The position numbers were made by a program, and so were the translations under genes. The notes under the pieces are model-generated. The model saw nothing but the letters and a program-made list of their open reading frames with translations, had not been told where the DNA came from and ran no database searches. This document shows, piece after piece, positions 1 to 12,468 of a DNA stretch of 64,000 bases. Source of the stretch: Sacculina carcini (Eukaryota; Arthropoda; Thecostraca; Sacculinidae); contig OU696589.1 of NCBI GenBank assembly GCA_916048095.2, positions 7,641,683-7,705,682 on the forward strand. Direction: 5' to 3'. Every line of letters begins with the position of its first letter. Positions within the stretch are counted from its first letter, which is position 1.

Positions 1-404
1 CAGGATTGGGTGAAGACATGTATCAAATATGAAATAAATATAGATATGTTAACGTATTTATCTGAAGTACTATTTTGTGTGTTTTAGTTGCTTTAGCGTT
101 TGTGATTTGCCAATAGTATATTGCGGTCTATTTTTTGGAGTTTATAACAATGTTTTTCCATCCAAATAATATAAACTGGAAGAACGAAGCTCATGAATAT
201 TCTGGGGGCATTAAACACATGAGGGTCTGGATTCACTTTCAGTTTCGGTTAGATATTCCGGTTAGTTCTTCAAGGTATATTTCGTAGTTCTGTTTTATCT
301 CAATTGCTGTTTTAGGATGTAATTTCTCAACATTCAGATATATTTTGTAGTTACTTGCGTTATATCATTCCTGTTTTTGTTTCAGGCGCTCGAAGACATT
401 AAAC
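1..404 (+). other. Upstream / 5' UTR region of galactokinase-like gene
   Basis: No coding sequence is visible. A pyrimidine-rich tract ending in TTTCAG at 381-385 looks like a splice acceptor 19 bases before the first ATG at 405. The first coding exon is therefore probably preceded by an intron inside the 5' UTR, with the promoter further upstream or outside the window. No TATA box or other promoter element could be assigned. Confidence 0.35.
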
Positions 405-659
405 ATGCCCGAGTTTTTGAAGCCTGTTTCGTTATGTGACGCCGATGATTTTATGAAGAGCAGATGTGCTCGTTTGTCTCAGGTTTTTTCTAAATTATTC
501 GGGGACAGTCCTGGTTTCTTCGTGAAGGCGCCTGGAAGGTGAGTAACACTCAAAATAATTGCTAAATGTGCTAATAGTTAATAGTTAATAGCGGCGATTT
601 CATTCTAAAACTGTGTACATCATGGGCGTAGACCCTGGGGGCACGGGGTTTATATACCC

Positions 660-706
<47 letters not shown>

Positions 707-3700
707 TTGGCTGGGGCTATGAATATGCAATTATACCCCCCGATAATTCTGCTGAGCTCAGTTCTTTGGGTATATTATCATCAAAATCAGCATACAAGGA
801 AAATGACAATGCACAAAAAATGTAAGAAATTATAAATATGTGAAGAATTATATGACGCAATATACTTTTAATTGAGGTATGTGTGCTGTAACTGACCCAA
901 TTGGTCCACTGAGCCAAATTTGAACACTAATGCATGATGGCTGTCATCCCCCTGAACCTCTAGACAAATCTACGCCCATGGTGTACATCATTATTCTAGA
1001 ACACCAAAAAACGATGGATAGTGTATATATCGTGCTGTTTTCGTTGTTTAAATAGCTGCTTCCGACATTAGCAGTACGTGGATGAATGCACAGTGACACC
1101 TTCTAATAGAACGACATTTAACGGCGCTTCCAATTAAACGTCACTTTGCTCAATTATTCTCTTTGGGCAATAGCTATGACTGACTGATTTTCATTAGTGA
1201 AATTTTGATTATCAATAATCGCCATGTATTTGGGTTGTGGTGCGCCGCGTGCAACCACACCATGCACTGCTTCGCGGAACCCGCCAGGAGCATTTTTCAA
1301 CCGCCACCTGGGTGCCCCGAGTGAGGATGTTGTGATGCTGTGTTAGATCATTGCGGCGCCTAATCTGCGCGCCTTCGAAGTGTTTGGCAGTGTCTGGCCA
1401 TCTGTGGCGAACTCGTGATTATGCCCGTGTTCATTAATACACATATTGTGTTTGGTGGTGTTATTGGTTAGACCGGAGCCAAAAACCAATAACACTACAA
1501 GTGCTGACCCGAAGTGATCTGAACCCGACGTGATCCAACCAGATTCTTTTCACGAATAATACTTGTCGATGGACGTGTTCGTGTCGACATCACCGCGTCT
1601 CTGCTGCTGTCGCTGCTGCCTTATCGCCCACTATGCCCGATGTCATGTCGCCCGCACCGCCCTGTCGCTCTCTCCGTCCCCCTCGCAACACACGACAACC
1701 TTTGCAACACGCGACAATCTTCGCAACACACGACAATCTTCGCAACACACGACAATCTTTGCAACACGCGACAATCTTCGCAACACGACAATCTTCGCAA
1801 CACACGACAATCTTCGCAACACACGACAATCTTCGCAACACACGACAATCTTTGCAACACGCGACAATCTTCGCAACACGACAACCTTCGCAACACACGA
1901 CAATCTTCGCAACACACGACAATCTTTGCAACACGCGACAATCTTCGCAACACACGACAATCTTCGCAACACACGACAATCTTTGCAACACACGACAATC
2001 TTTGCAACACACGACAATCTTTGCAACACGCGACAATCTTCGCAACGCACGACAACCTTCGCAACACACGACAATCTTCGCAACACGCGCGGCTTTGCAC
2101 AACGCCACAAACAATTTCATGTACTCGATCAGGCCGAGTCCTAAAACCTGTGTCTCACCCTGATCTGAGAGGGGGGCTCATGTGGCGTGTGTCATCTCAT
2201 ATTCATCGCGTTGCATCATTGATCATTATTATACAGTCGGTCCAGAGAACTCGCCTCGTTTGTTGGTGACGCTCCGTGGCGAGCCAACCGCCACAGTGTC
2301 ATTTGTTAAATAAGTATGCATACATTACTTGTTTTTTCATATGCAGAATATACCATATTTTGCTGGTTTCTTCATACATATGATATACCATATTTTCTCA
2401 AAATTCTAACCATCTATTGGAAAAAATAGAACGGCACCCTCTAATTCAGTGGTTCTTAATCATTTTCAGTGTTCGCACCCTTTTCAAATCAGTAGTCGGT
2501 TCTCGCACACCCTGCATTCTTCATAGCTATATCAAAAGGTTAAGTATACAAACGACGTAACAACAAACTTTTCTTATTAACTATTCATTCAGGCAGTTTA
2601 CATTACCTCTAAGAAAAATGTTTCCTAGATATAGTATGAAACATAGATATATAATATTTCCATTAATTTTTGCACAACAGTCCTCGCACCTCTTAGTTAC
2701 CGTTGCTCCTCTTAGGTACCCTTCAAATAGAGCAGGGTACCTCTAAGTGAAAGGCACCACGGGGCAGGGCTGGAAAAATAGAACATCGTGTCGTTCTAGT
2801 AGAGGTTTTGCGGAATATGCGTTTATACATAGACGTGCATCAGCGTGTTTGTTTTTATGTGGGCGTGTGTGTGTGTATGGGACAGGGTAAATCTGATTGG
2901 TGAACACATTGATTACTGTGGTTACTCGGTGTTGCCGATGGCTTTGCAGCAGGACGTGGTACTGGCTGTGCGTCGATTTGACGTGCACGGTGATGTTGGA
3001 CGCGCCACATTGACACTTGTCAACATCAACGACAAATATCCCATGTTATCGTGCTCTCTGCTTAACATCAGGTATTCCCACCCTTTCGCTCATACGCTAA
3101 TCACCAGTGGGATTACGTGCCTGCTAATTAAAAAATCAATTGACAAACTATCATCGCTCACGCATTTATTAATTGGACGCTTTGGTTGAGCTTCAACACC
3201 TCATGTTTAATGTCTTCACGTTTATGAGCCAATCATAATTTGTCTCGCTGATAATTGTAATTACCCAGTTATTATACATAATTATGTTTGTCGAGTTTTT
3301 GTGGCAATTATAGGCATCGAGTCTTTATTTTGTTTGTTTATTATCATTCGATGGTTCGAGTTATTATAATTATAGAAAAACTATATGTACTTATAATTAT
3401 GGTCGAGGTATTTCCTGTGCCGCTGACCGTCTCACTTGTTCTTTTAACCTGCCAATTATCTGTGTAATGAAGCGAGTTGAAACCATTGAAACCATTTGGC
3501 GACGTCGGCGATGGCTGCGGATCTGAGTCATTCTGGAGCAACTACGTGCTGGCGGGTATTGGCGGGGTGTTGGCTGATCTAGCAACTGGGCACGATGTTT
3601 TCGGCATGCAGATACTGGTTGACGGTCAAGTGATGCCTTCTGCCGGATTGTCCAGCTCTTCCGCATTGACTTGTGCTTCTGCCATTGCTGCAGCTCACTG

Positions 3701-6700
3701 TGCTCAGGTGCGTCTATTCACATATACCATCGTGTCTACTGTTCATATACCTTAATCGCAGAAGATGCACGCCAAGAGCACATGCGCGTAAATTGACATA
3801 TACATCTAAGTATAAAGTTTTCACTGCTATATATAAGGATGTGAATTTAGCTGCATTATTCAGTTGATAATCCCTTCTCTCACTATATTTTTGGCAAAAT
3901 GGGCCGCACCATACTTGTTTCGGTGTCCGATCGCCGTTCTCCTTCTCAACCATATTACATATGGTTAAGTAATAGTTCAGCTAGATTTGTCGCACTGTGA
4001 CTGATGATTCTGACTAGCAACACAGTCGGTCTTCTGGTTTTTCTTGTACATGCATCATTCTTGTCTGTTTGTGTCATTGTCGTAAGTGTTGTGTGAATAT
4101 TTTTTTCAGTGCTGGATTTATATAGATAATATAGGTTTTATATATAGATAAGTTCTATATGATATAAGTTGTATTGTCATAGCTAGAGTTGGGCTATGGT
4201 TTGTTTATATTTGCCTGGTTCAGGTGGCGGTAGATCGGTACCGAATGGCGTCTCAGTGTGCACGTTTTGAGACGTTTGTTGGCACCGAGGGCGGTGGCAT
4301 GGACCAGGCCATTTGTCTCCTGGCCGAAGCTGGTGTGTTCGCTTGGCTGTCCAACAAGTGCATGATTTAATTCATTGATTTTGCTTGCATCGAACTTGGT
4401 TTTTTATTTTGTAATATTGCGGACCCATACAATGCTGGACATCTGCAATTCTGGTTGTACTGTGATGTTATTGCTTTCATCATTTTTCATCTTTTATCTG
4501 TATATTTATATTTTGTGGAAGCAGAATAACAATGAATAATGTTCACTGTTTGTTATTTTAGAACACAGGTTTGTATAATATTTTTCTTCATAATAATGAA
4601 AATACATAATTGCTCACTTGTTATTTGTTTTACAGTGTTAGATCCACTTTCCGTGCATCTCATTTTTGGTTGCTATTTGCTTGTATCGTAAAAATGTAGA
4701 AAACTCATTGTAAATACATTTTTTGCGGCCAGGATGTGCACGCAGAGTATATTTTGATCCGGTACGGGTGCACTCGGTAAGGCTACCGACGGAAGCCTGT
4801 TTTGTGGTAGCAAACAGCATGGTGACAGCCACCAAAGCCGCTACATGCAGCTTCAATTGTCGCGTAATTGAGTGTCGGCTTGCTGTACAGGTGCTATTTT
4901 CTTCTACATATTTATTCTTGCCACCATCAATTCCGTACTGTTCGTGCAGCCATATATCATTTATATGTGATACTTCTTTCGTTAGTTTCCATCTGGTTTT
5001 CTTTGGGAAACAATGTGTTCCGCTTCTAGCCATTGAGGCAAGGTTTCTTTCATCGTTTGTGTGCGCATGTTGTTGCACTCATACTTGTCAGCTATATATG
5101 TATATCTTTACTTCGACAGATTCTAGCCAAGAAATGTGGCCTTGAGTGGACAACTTATATGAAGTTTCGCGTGCTTCAGGATGCTCTGAAGAAGACGACA
5201 CAGGAAATGATGCAACTGGCAAAAATATATCTCACCAAGGATATTTATTCTCTTGCAGATGTACGTTTTTAGCTGCGGTTTACATTCAAGTCAGTCTATG
5301 CATAAATTATGTAAACGTATGGTGTAACGATATTTTGTGTCGAATTATATCATTTTTAGACATGAATTTCAAAGATCAGTTTATTTCACGTCGTTCTGTG
5401 ATCACCCGCATAAATGTGTTATGTGTTGGTTACGTCACTGTTACAGGTTTGTGCTATCCTTGAAACAAGCACGACTTGTTTATTTGAAGTCTCGTTCACC
5501 GCCAATACTCGGCATCTGGATGAGTTCAAACTGCAACAGAGAGCTCTACATGTTCTGCAAGGTTTATACAACAAGTCACGACAATTGGAACTTCTCTGTT
5601 GGTTTCATTGTATGAGTTCAGAGATTGAATGTATTTGTGCGTGCGTACGTTGTGTTTTGCGCCTGTGTTCTTGCATATGGTTGGGTCTTGGATAATTTTT
5701 CGTTCTTTTAACTGCTTATTTTCTCATTTTACCTGTTACCACTTGCGGTACATGTGCTCTGCTCGGTGTGTCATTGTATAATACAGTATGTAATATAATG
5801 TGTCAGTGTATAATACAGTATGTAATATAATGTGTCAGTGTATAATACAGTATGTAATATAATGTGTCATTGTATAATACAGTATGTAATATAATGTGTC
5901 AGTGTATAATACAGTATGTAATATAATGTGTCAGTGTATAATACAGTATGTAATATAATGTGTCAGTGTATAATACAGTATGTAATATAATGTGTCAGTG
6001 TATAATACAGTATGTAATATAATGTGTCAGTGTATAATACAGTATGTAATATAATGTGTCATTGTATAATACAGTATGTAATATAATGTGTCAGTGTATA
6101 ATACAGTATGTAATATAATGTGTCAGTGTATAATACAGTATGTAATATAATGTGTCATTGTATAATACAGTATGTAATATAATGTGTCAGTGTATAATAC
6201 AGTATGTAATATAATGTGTCAGTGTATAATACAGTATGTAATATAATGTGTCAGTGTATAATACAGTATGTAATATAATGTGTCAGTGTATAATACAGTA
6301 TGTAATATAATGTGTCAGTGTATAATACAGTATGTAATATAATGTGTCAATGTATAATACAGTATGTAATATAATGTGGCATTGTATAATACAGTATGTA
6401 ATATAATGTGTCAGTGTATAATACAGTATGTAATATAATGTGTCAGTGTATAATACAGTATGTAATATAATGTGTCAATGTATAATACAGTATGTAATAT
6501 AATGTGGCATTGTATAATACAGTATGTAATATAATGTGTCAGTGTATAATACAGTATGTAATATAATGTGTCAATGTATAATACAGTATGTAATATAATG
6601 TGTCAATGTATAATACAGTATGTAATATAATGTGTCAGTGTATAATACAGTATGTAATATAATGTGTCAGTGTATAATACAGTATGTAATATAATGTGTC

Positions 6701-9172
6701 AGTGTATAATACAGTATGTAATATAACGTGTCAGTGTATAATACAGTATGTAATATAATGTGTCAGTGTATAATACAGTATGTAATATAATGTGTCATTG
6801 TATAATACAGTATGTAATATAATGTGTCAGTGTATAATACAGTATGTAATATAATGTGTCATTGTATAATACAGTATGTAATATAATGTGTCAGTGTATA
6901 ATACAGTATGTAATATAATGTGTCATTGTATAATACAGTATGTAATATAATGTGTCAGTGTATAATACAGTATGTAATATAATGTGTCAGTGTATAATAC
7001 AGTATGTAATATAATGTGTCAGTGTATAATACAGTATGTAATATAATGTGTCAGTGTATAATACAGTATGTAATATAATGTGGCATTGTATAATACAGTA
7101 TGTAATATAATGTGTCAGTGTATAATACAGTATGTAATATAATGTGTCAGTGTATAATACAGTATGTAATATAATGTGTCAGTGTATAATACAGTATGTA
7201 ATATAATGTGTCAGTGTATAATACAGTATGTCATATAATGTGTCAGTGTATAATACAGTATGTAATATAATGTGTCAGTGTATAATACAGTATGTAATAT
7301 AATGTGTCAGTGTATAATACAGTATGTAATATAATGTGTCAGTGTATAATACAGTATGTAATATAATGTGTCAATGTATAATACAGTATGTAATATAATG
7401 TGTCAGTGTATAATACAGTATGTAATATAATGTGTCAGTGTATAATACAGTATGTAATATAATGTGTCAGTGTATAATACAGTATGTAATATAATGTGTC
7501 AATGTATAATACAGTATGTAATATAATGTGTCAGTGTATAATACAGTATGTAATATAATGTGTCAATGTATAATACAGTATGTAATATAATGTGTCAATG
7601 TATAATACAGTATGTAATATAATGTGTCAGTGTATAATACAGTATGTAATATAATGTGTCAGTGTATAATACAGTATGTAATATAATGTGTCAGTGTATA
7701 ATACAGTATGTAATATAATGTGTCAGTGTATAATACAGTATGTAATATAATGTGTCAGTGTATAATACAGTATGTAATATAATGTGTCAGTGTATAATAC
7801 AGTATGTAATATAATGTGTCAGTGTATAATACAGTATGTAATATAATGTGTCAATGTATAATACAGTATGTAATATAATGTGTCAGTGTATAATACAGTA
7901 TGTAATATATTGTGTCAGTGTATAATACAGTATGTAATATAATGTGTCAGTGTATAATACAGTATGTAATATAATGTGTCAGTGTATAATACAGTATGTA
8001 ATATAATGTGTCAGTGTATAATACAGTATGTAATATAATGTGTCAGTGTATAATACAGTATGTAATATATTGTGTCAGTGTATAATACAGTATGTAATAT
8101 AATGTGTCAGTGTATAATACAGTATGTAATATAATGTGTCAGTGTATAATACAGTATGTAATATAATGTGTCAGTGTATAATACAGTATGTAATATAATG
8201 TGTCAGTGTATAATACAGTATGTAATATAATGTGTCAATGTATAATACAGTATGTAATATAATGTGTCAGTGTATAATACAGTATGTAATATATTGTGTC
8301 AGTGTATAATACAGTATGTAATATAATGTGTCAGTGTATAATACAGTATGTAATATAATGTGTCAATGTATAATACAGTATGTAATATAATGTGTCATTG
8401 TATAATGTGTACACTCCCTGTGTTTACGCCCATGTTGAAAATTAAGAGCTGAAGTTGCTTAAGTTGATTGACTGTCATCTGTAGATTAATTCGATTGCTC
8501 AGTGCACTATGCAATTAATATGATGATTTTTACCAATATAAATATACTCGATATATAAGTATGACCGAGGAATGAGCAGACACTAATACTTTTTTGGGAT
8601 GCTAACTAATGCATTGTTTTCAGAAGCCGAACGTGTGGATCAGTTTGAGCGGGAATGTTGTGTGGGCCGGGACGATTTGATGCACAAGGATATTGGTTCT
8701 GGTGAGTTGTGCAGTGAGCCTGGCGTGCTTGTCCGTCTGGGTCGACTGATGAACGACAGTCATGCGTCGTGTAGGCACTTGTACGAGTGCAGCCACCCGA
8801 AACTTGATCTACTGTGTGAAATTGCCAATGAACTTGCTTACGGGGCACGTCTCACGGGCGCTGGGTACATTTTCTGCTCATCACTCATATTGTTGCTATA
8901 AATTGTTAATCTATATTGCTTAAATTGCACTATTATTTTGTCTATATTTTAACAGTCGTGTTCTGACACCGTTGTGAGTCGTGTTGTTGTTGGGACACAG
9001 ATGGGGTGGGTGTGTGGTTGTACTGATCGATCGATCTCGCTGTCAGCAACTACTGCAACTGCTCAGCACGCGCTACTACTGTCACGAGCAGCGGTCGACA
9101 GAACATGATTCTCAGCTGACTGCAAATGCCTTCATCACTCGTCCGTCCCGTGGTGCCGACATTTTCGTTTAG
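405..9172 (+). CDS. GALK2: GALK2-type galactokinase / N-acetylgalactosamine kinase, 9 coding exons
   Basis: A cytosolic GHMP-family sugar kinase that phosphorylates galactose or GalNAc at C1. Coding exons: 405-538, 2886-3071, 3473-3707, 4224-4332, 4733-4890, 5120-5260, 5447-5561, 8624-8864 and 9001-9172 (stop TAG). They total 1491 nt (496 residues), every junction is GT-AG, and all phases agree. Exon 1 ends in the APGR of the galactokinase signature, completed in exon 2 by [17 protein letters not shown]. Exon 3 carries the ATP-binding [11 protein letters not shown], exon 4 GTEGGGMDQ, and exons 8/9 the C-terminal LTGAGWGGC. The [12 protein letters not shown] wording and overall length favour GALK2 over GALK1. 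An apparent in-frame stop after exon 4 is intronic: the donor at 4333 joins AEAG to CARRVYFDP. Introns 1 and 7 are loaded with repeats. Exon boundaries are inferred without transcript data. Confidence 0.92.
621..980. mobile_element. Non-autonomous hAT-like DNA transposon (360 bp) in intron 1
   Basis: The ends are inverted repeats, CATGGGCGTAGA on the left and TCTACGCCCATG on the right. They are flanked by a perfect 8-bp direct repeat GTGTACAT (613-620 and 981-988). An 8-bp target duplication with short terminal repeats is typical of hAT elements. The interior has a (TA)n run at 664-705 and no coding capacity, so it is a MITE-type passenger. The superfamily is inferred from duplication length only. 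Confidence 0.72.
1237..2295 (+). mobile_element. Degenerate small LTR element / TRIM remnant in intron 1
   Basis: It starts TGTGGTGCGCC and ends in GGCGAGCCAACCGCCACA, like the LTR of the intact small element at 13554-14623. A primer-binding-like TGGGTGCCCCGAGTGAGG lies near 1308. A G-rich polypurine tract (about 2168-2177) precedes a TGTGGCG start at 2181, suggesting a 3' LTR of about 115 bp. A second primer-site-like tract (GACCCGA near 1506) and a short gag-like start at 1569 suggest a composite or rearranged copy. No target duplication was found. The interior is mostly the 19-bp repeat listed separately. Confidence 0.5.
1686..2086 (+). repeat. 19-bp minisatellite (about 21 copies)
   Basis: Tandem copies of CAACACACGACAATCTTCG with small variants (TTTG for TTCG, CGCG for CACG). 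At least two copies are shortened to 17 bp (CAACACGACAATCTTCG). Because 19 is not a multiple of three, all frames on both strands stay open and give spurious repetitive reading frames of 150-210 codons. Confidence 0.9.
5767..8407 (+). repeat. 32-bp satellite array, about 82 copies, in intron 7 of the galactokinase gene
   Basis: Near-perfect tandem repeats of a 32-bp AT-rich unit containing TATAATACAGTATGTAATAT. Variation is almost confined to one position (TGTCAG, TGTCAA or TGTCAT), plus rare single changes (GTGGC, ATATATTG, TCATAT). The homogeneity implies recent expansion or conversion. It ends a few bases before a GTTTACGCCCATG motif at 8422-8434. Confidence 0.97.
8422..8434 (-). other. 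Solitary hAT-like terminus beside the 32-bp array
   Basis: GTTTACGCCCATG resembles the right terminal repeat of the element at 621-980 (TCTACGCCCATG). No matching left end is seen upstream of the array, so this is either the surviving end of a truncated transposon or coincidence. Confidence 0.35.
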
Positions 9173-9499
9173 CTCAGATGAATGAACACTTTTTGCTTTC
9201 TGTGTTTTCTCTGTTAGTAGTATATTCATTTTATCATTTTATTTTATTTTTATCATTTGTGGATTAGTCTATTTTTATTGGTTGCGATTGTGACTGGTGT
9301 TAGGTTTTACAGTTCATGTTATTATTTATATTGGGAAATTACCTAAGTTGAGGGGTATTTATTTTTATATCATGTGAAGTTATATAATGTTGGATGTAAG
9401 TTATAATTTTACCAATTTTACTTTTTATGAAAATTTGAGGTTATGAACAATACCCTAGAGATTGAGACCACAAGCAAAATATTTCTGTTTTAATTTTAA

Positions 9500-9505
9500 A
9501 ATAAA
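9500..9505 (+). terminator. Candidate poly(A) signal of the galactokinase-like gene
   Basis: AATAAA lies about 330 bases after the stop codon in an AT-rich stretch. It is the first canonical hexamer seen after the coding end. The cleavage site is unknown. Confidence 0.4.
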
Positions 9506-9934
9506 TTAGACAAAATTATTTGTTTTTGAAGATTAAAATTTTGTTACCAGTAGTTTTTTAACGTTAAAATATGACCTACACGCGAAATGCTTATAATACC
9601 AAATAATGACTTGGCAACATAGAAGATCTGTGGCTATGAAGCCACGAAAAGGTGAGGAAAAATACACACACACAGTGTATTAGGCAGCAAGCGCTACGTT
9701 CAACGCAACCCCAACCAGGACCAGCTCTCTGACACGACTGTACAAGTCACTTGTCCGGCACACGCGCATACATACAGTGACACGCGGTCAATGACCCGCG
9801 TGCGTCACAGGTCAAACACGAGTCGCGAACACGCGCTCTCACATACACACAGACAAACGAAAACCATTGTACACTAAAACCAAACACACGCATATATAAC
9901 AATGGGCGTAAACCACATGACCACTACAATACTA
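9506..9934. other. Intergenic stretch without recognisable gene
   Basis: AT-rich DNA, then a CA-rich, CpG-containing stretch (9660-9890). AATGGGCGTAAAC at 9901-9913 resembles a hAT-like left terminus and stands immediately before the 43-bp array. No coding potential was seen. Confidence 0.4.
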
Positions 9935-10577
9935 TAGACACATTTTAACATTGTTTATCAGTTCAATCATGATACTGTAGACACATTTTAACATCGTCCA
10001 TCAGTTCAATCATGATACTGTAGACACATTTTAACATTGTCCATCAGTTCAATCATGATACTGTAGACACATTTTAACATCGTCCATCAGTTCAATCATG
10101 ATACTGTAGACACATTTTAACATCGTCCATCAGTTCAATCATGATACTGTAGATACATTTTAACATCGTCCATCAGTTCAATCATGATACTGTAGACACA
10201 TTTTAACATCGTCCATCAGTTCAATCATGATACTGTAGACACATTTTAACATCGTCCATCAGTTCAATCATGATACTGTAGACACATTTTAACATCGTCC
10301 ATCAGTTCAATCATGATACTGTAGACACATTTTAACATCGTCCATCAGTTCAATCATGATACTGTAGACACATTTTAACATTATCCATCAGTTCAATCAT
10401 GATACTATAGACACATTTTAACATCGTCCATCAGTTCAATCATGATACTTTAGACACATTTTAACATTGTCCATCAGTTCAATCATGATACTGTAGACAC
10501 ATTTTAACATCGTCCATCAGTTCAATCATGATACTGTAGACACATTTTAACATTGTCCATCAGTTAAATCATGATAC
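9935..10577 (+). repeat. 43-bp minisatellite, about 15 copies
   Basis: The tandem unit reads ATACTGTAGACACATTTTAA followed by CATCGTCCATCAGTTCAATCATG; copies differ mainly at ATCG/ATTG. The reverse complement of the same unit forms a second array at 23152-23455. The left edge abuts the hAT-like GGGCGTAAAC motif. Confidence 0.95.
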
Positions 10578-10599
10578 CATTGCTTTTTCACATACAACA

Positions 10600-12205
10600 A
10601 CAACAACAAACATGGGTCCTGGAGCTGCGACGTCTACGTCGTGGGACCACCCTCCAATCTGGAGGCCAAACCGCAGCAACAACCCTTCCAGCCTCGTCAG
10701 AACGGCGGGGCTGTCGAGCTCCTGGGATCGGCTTCGGTCACCCGGGTTCCACAGGTCTTTTTTTCAGCTCAGTGCAACTGGCACAAATCGTGATGCCACG
10801 CTACACCTACACAAACAACAGACACAGTACCAACACCGCTCGCCTCACACTTTCATTTCCACGCATGTCACCGTCTCCTGCGGGGGCGCCGAGATATGAT
10901 CCGCTCGCGATCATTTCTCGTATGCTCATACTCGCAGGAGACGTAGAACCACATCCAGGCCCGAGACACACATACACCTGCCACATATGTACACAGCCAC
11001 TCACTACACGCCGACACACAAAAGGCTCAGTCCAGTGCAACTCCTGCATGAACTGGTGCCACATCACATGCACATCACTACATAACATCACACAATACAC
11101 GCGCTCATTCATCTGCTCATCATGCGCACCAATCTCATCAACACCTGCACGTACACCGACACTGGCACATTCACCAACATCAGTCACCTCTGTTTCATCA
11201 CCATCAACATCATCGCGGTCATCAGCACCACCGACATCACCATCATTCCCATCTTCACATACAACTCGCTCATCCTCACACTCACCAACAACTTCGTCCT
11301 CCTCACAAGCATCACTATCACCATCAGCATCATCCTCACTATCATCACCATCAGTTCTGCCATCATCACCACACTCACCACCACCACCACCACCTCCATC
11401 AACAACTCAACACCTCAACAACACTCTCACTCGCACAAACAGTACATCCGACCCGTGATAGAATATGCTAGCCCCGCATGGGCTAGCAATCTCGCAACAC
11501 GCCACACAAACACACTTCAAACACTTCAAAACACCGCACTCAGAACAATCACAGGATGCACAGCTACCACACCAGTAGACCACCTTCATCACGAAACCAA
11601 AATCCTCAAACTGACACACCACCTAGACATGAGAGGCACACAAACACTTGCAGCAGCAGTCACCAACACAGCACATCCACTACATCACCTCACAACACAA
11701 GACAACACAGACAGAAACATAAAAACAACACCAAGCACACTTTACCACAGACAAATTTTCACATCACTTCCACCAGCTCCCCCACGCACATCAATCAAGA
11801 AACACATACACACAGAGATCGCACGGAAAGCCATACACTCACTACAACACAATACACTCCTACAAAGACACCCACCGGACATACACAAATCAGAAAACAC
11901 ACTCACAAGGGAATACAAGGTGCATCTGGCCAGGTTGAGATGTGGTCATCATCCTGCCCTTCTGTCATATCAGAAAAGGTTGAATGACTCAATCGATGAC
12001 ACCTGTCCAGATTGCAATTCAGCACCACACACCATCACACACATCATGGAACACTGCACAGCACACACACAACTCAGACGCCAACACAAAATAAATTCAG
12101 TCAGAGACCTGTGGAACAACCCGGTCGGTGTCGTGTCTTTCCTCAGGAGCTCGAGGTTGCTCGGCCAGACAACTTGAGGAACAGCAACAACAACAACAAA
12201 CATGT
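10600..12205 (+). pseudogene. Internally deleted LINE: ORF1 with 2A-like motif and PHD finger fused to RT C-terminus
   Basis: The 5' part (frame open to 11458) encodes LAGDVEPHPGP at about 10931-10963, matching the 2A-like recoding consensus except H for N. A C4HC3 PHD-type zinc finger follows (about 10973-11118: CHIC, CNSC, WCHITC, CSSC), then a Ser/Thr/Pro tract. From about 11440, in another frame to 12177, the sequence reads as the C-terminal part of a LINE reverse transcriptase (IRPVIEYASPAW, then a C-x2-C...H-x4-H-x3-C box at CPDCNS...HTITHIMEHC). Endonuclease and the catalytic RT core are missing, so an internal deletion joined the two ends. It ends in a CAA-rich tail at about 12187. 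Not functional alone. Confidence 0.75.
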
Positions 12206-12360
12206 ATTTAATATAGCGCACACAATAGTTACAAGCGCGCGACACGCAAAATAATACTGGAGCAAGTGGGAAATTGGGTCAATTGCGCAGGTTAGGTGAA
12301 GTAAAAACATGCAGCGCAGAACAGAAACACAAACATGTAACAATTATGAGTCCGGAATAT
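12187..12360 (-). mobile_element. Possible minus-strand SINE/LINE 3' tail
   Basis: Read on the minus strand this ends GTGCGCTATATTAAATACATG followed by (TTG)n. The same tail, with an ATG-TTG run, ends the insertion at 39657-40065 on the plus strand. The shared tail suggests one retroposon family. It may alternatively be the tail of the adjacent LINE; extent and class are uncertain. Confidence 0.35.
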
Positions 12361-12468
12361 GTAACTAAAATGTGCAAAAAGAGATAAACCATTAAATAAA
12401 AGGAAAAACGGATTAAATCAATATCAATAGGAAGAATAAATCAATTATAACATTGCAAACAAGTAAAC

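Noticed and set aside
1563-2269. Overlapping open frames of 150-210 codons on both strands
   Set aside because: They arise from the 19-bp tandem repeat, which keeps all frames open; composition is purely repetitive.
4360-4368. Apparent stop (ATTTAA) soon after the GTEGGGMDQ exon, suggesting a galactokinase pseudogene
   Set aside because: A GT donor at 4333 precedes it, and phase-correct splicing to 4733 restores the expected family sequence.
5767-8407. CRISPR-like regular repeat
   Set aside because: Units are directly adjacent with no spacers, and the setting is a eukaryotic intron; it is a satellite.
9935-10577. CRISPR-like regular repeat
   Set aside because: Pure tandem array without unique spacers.
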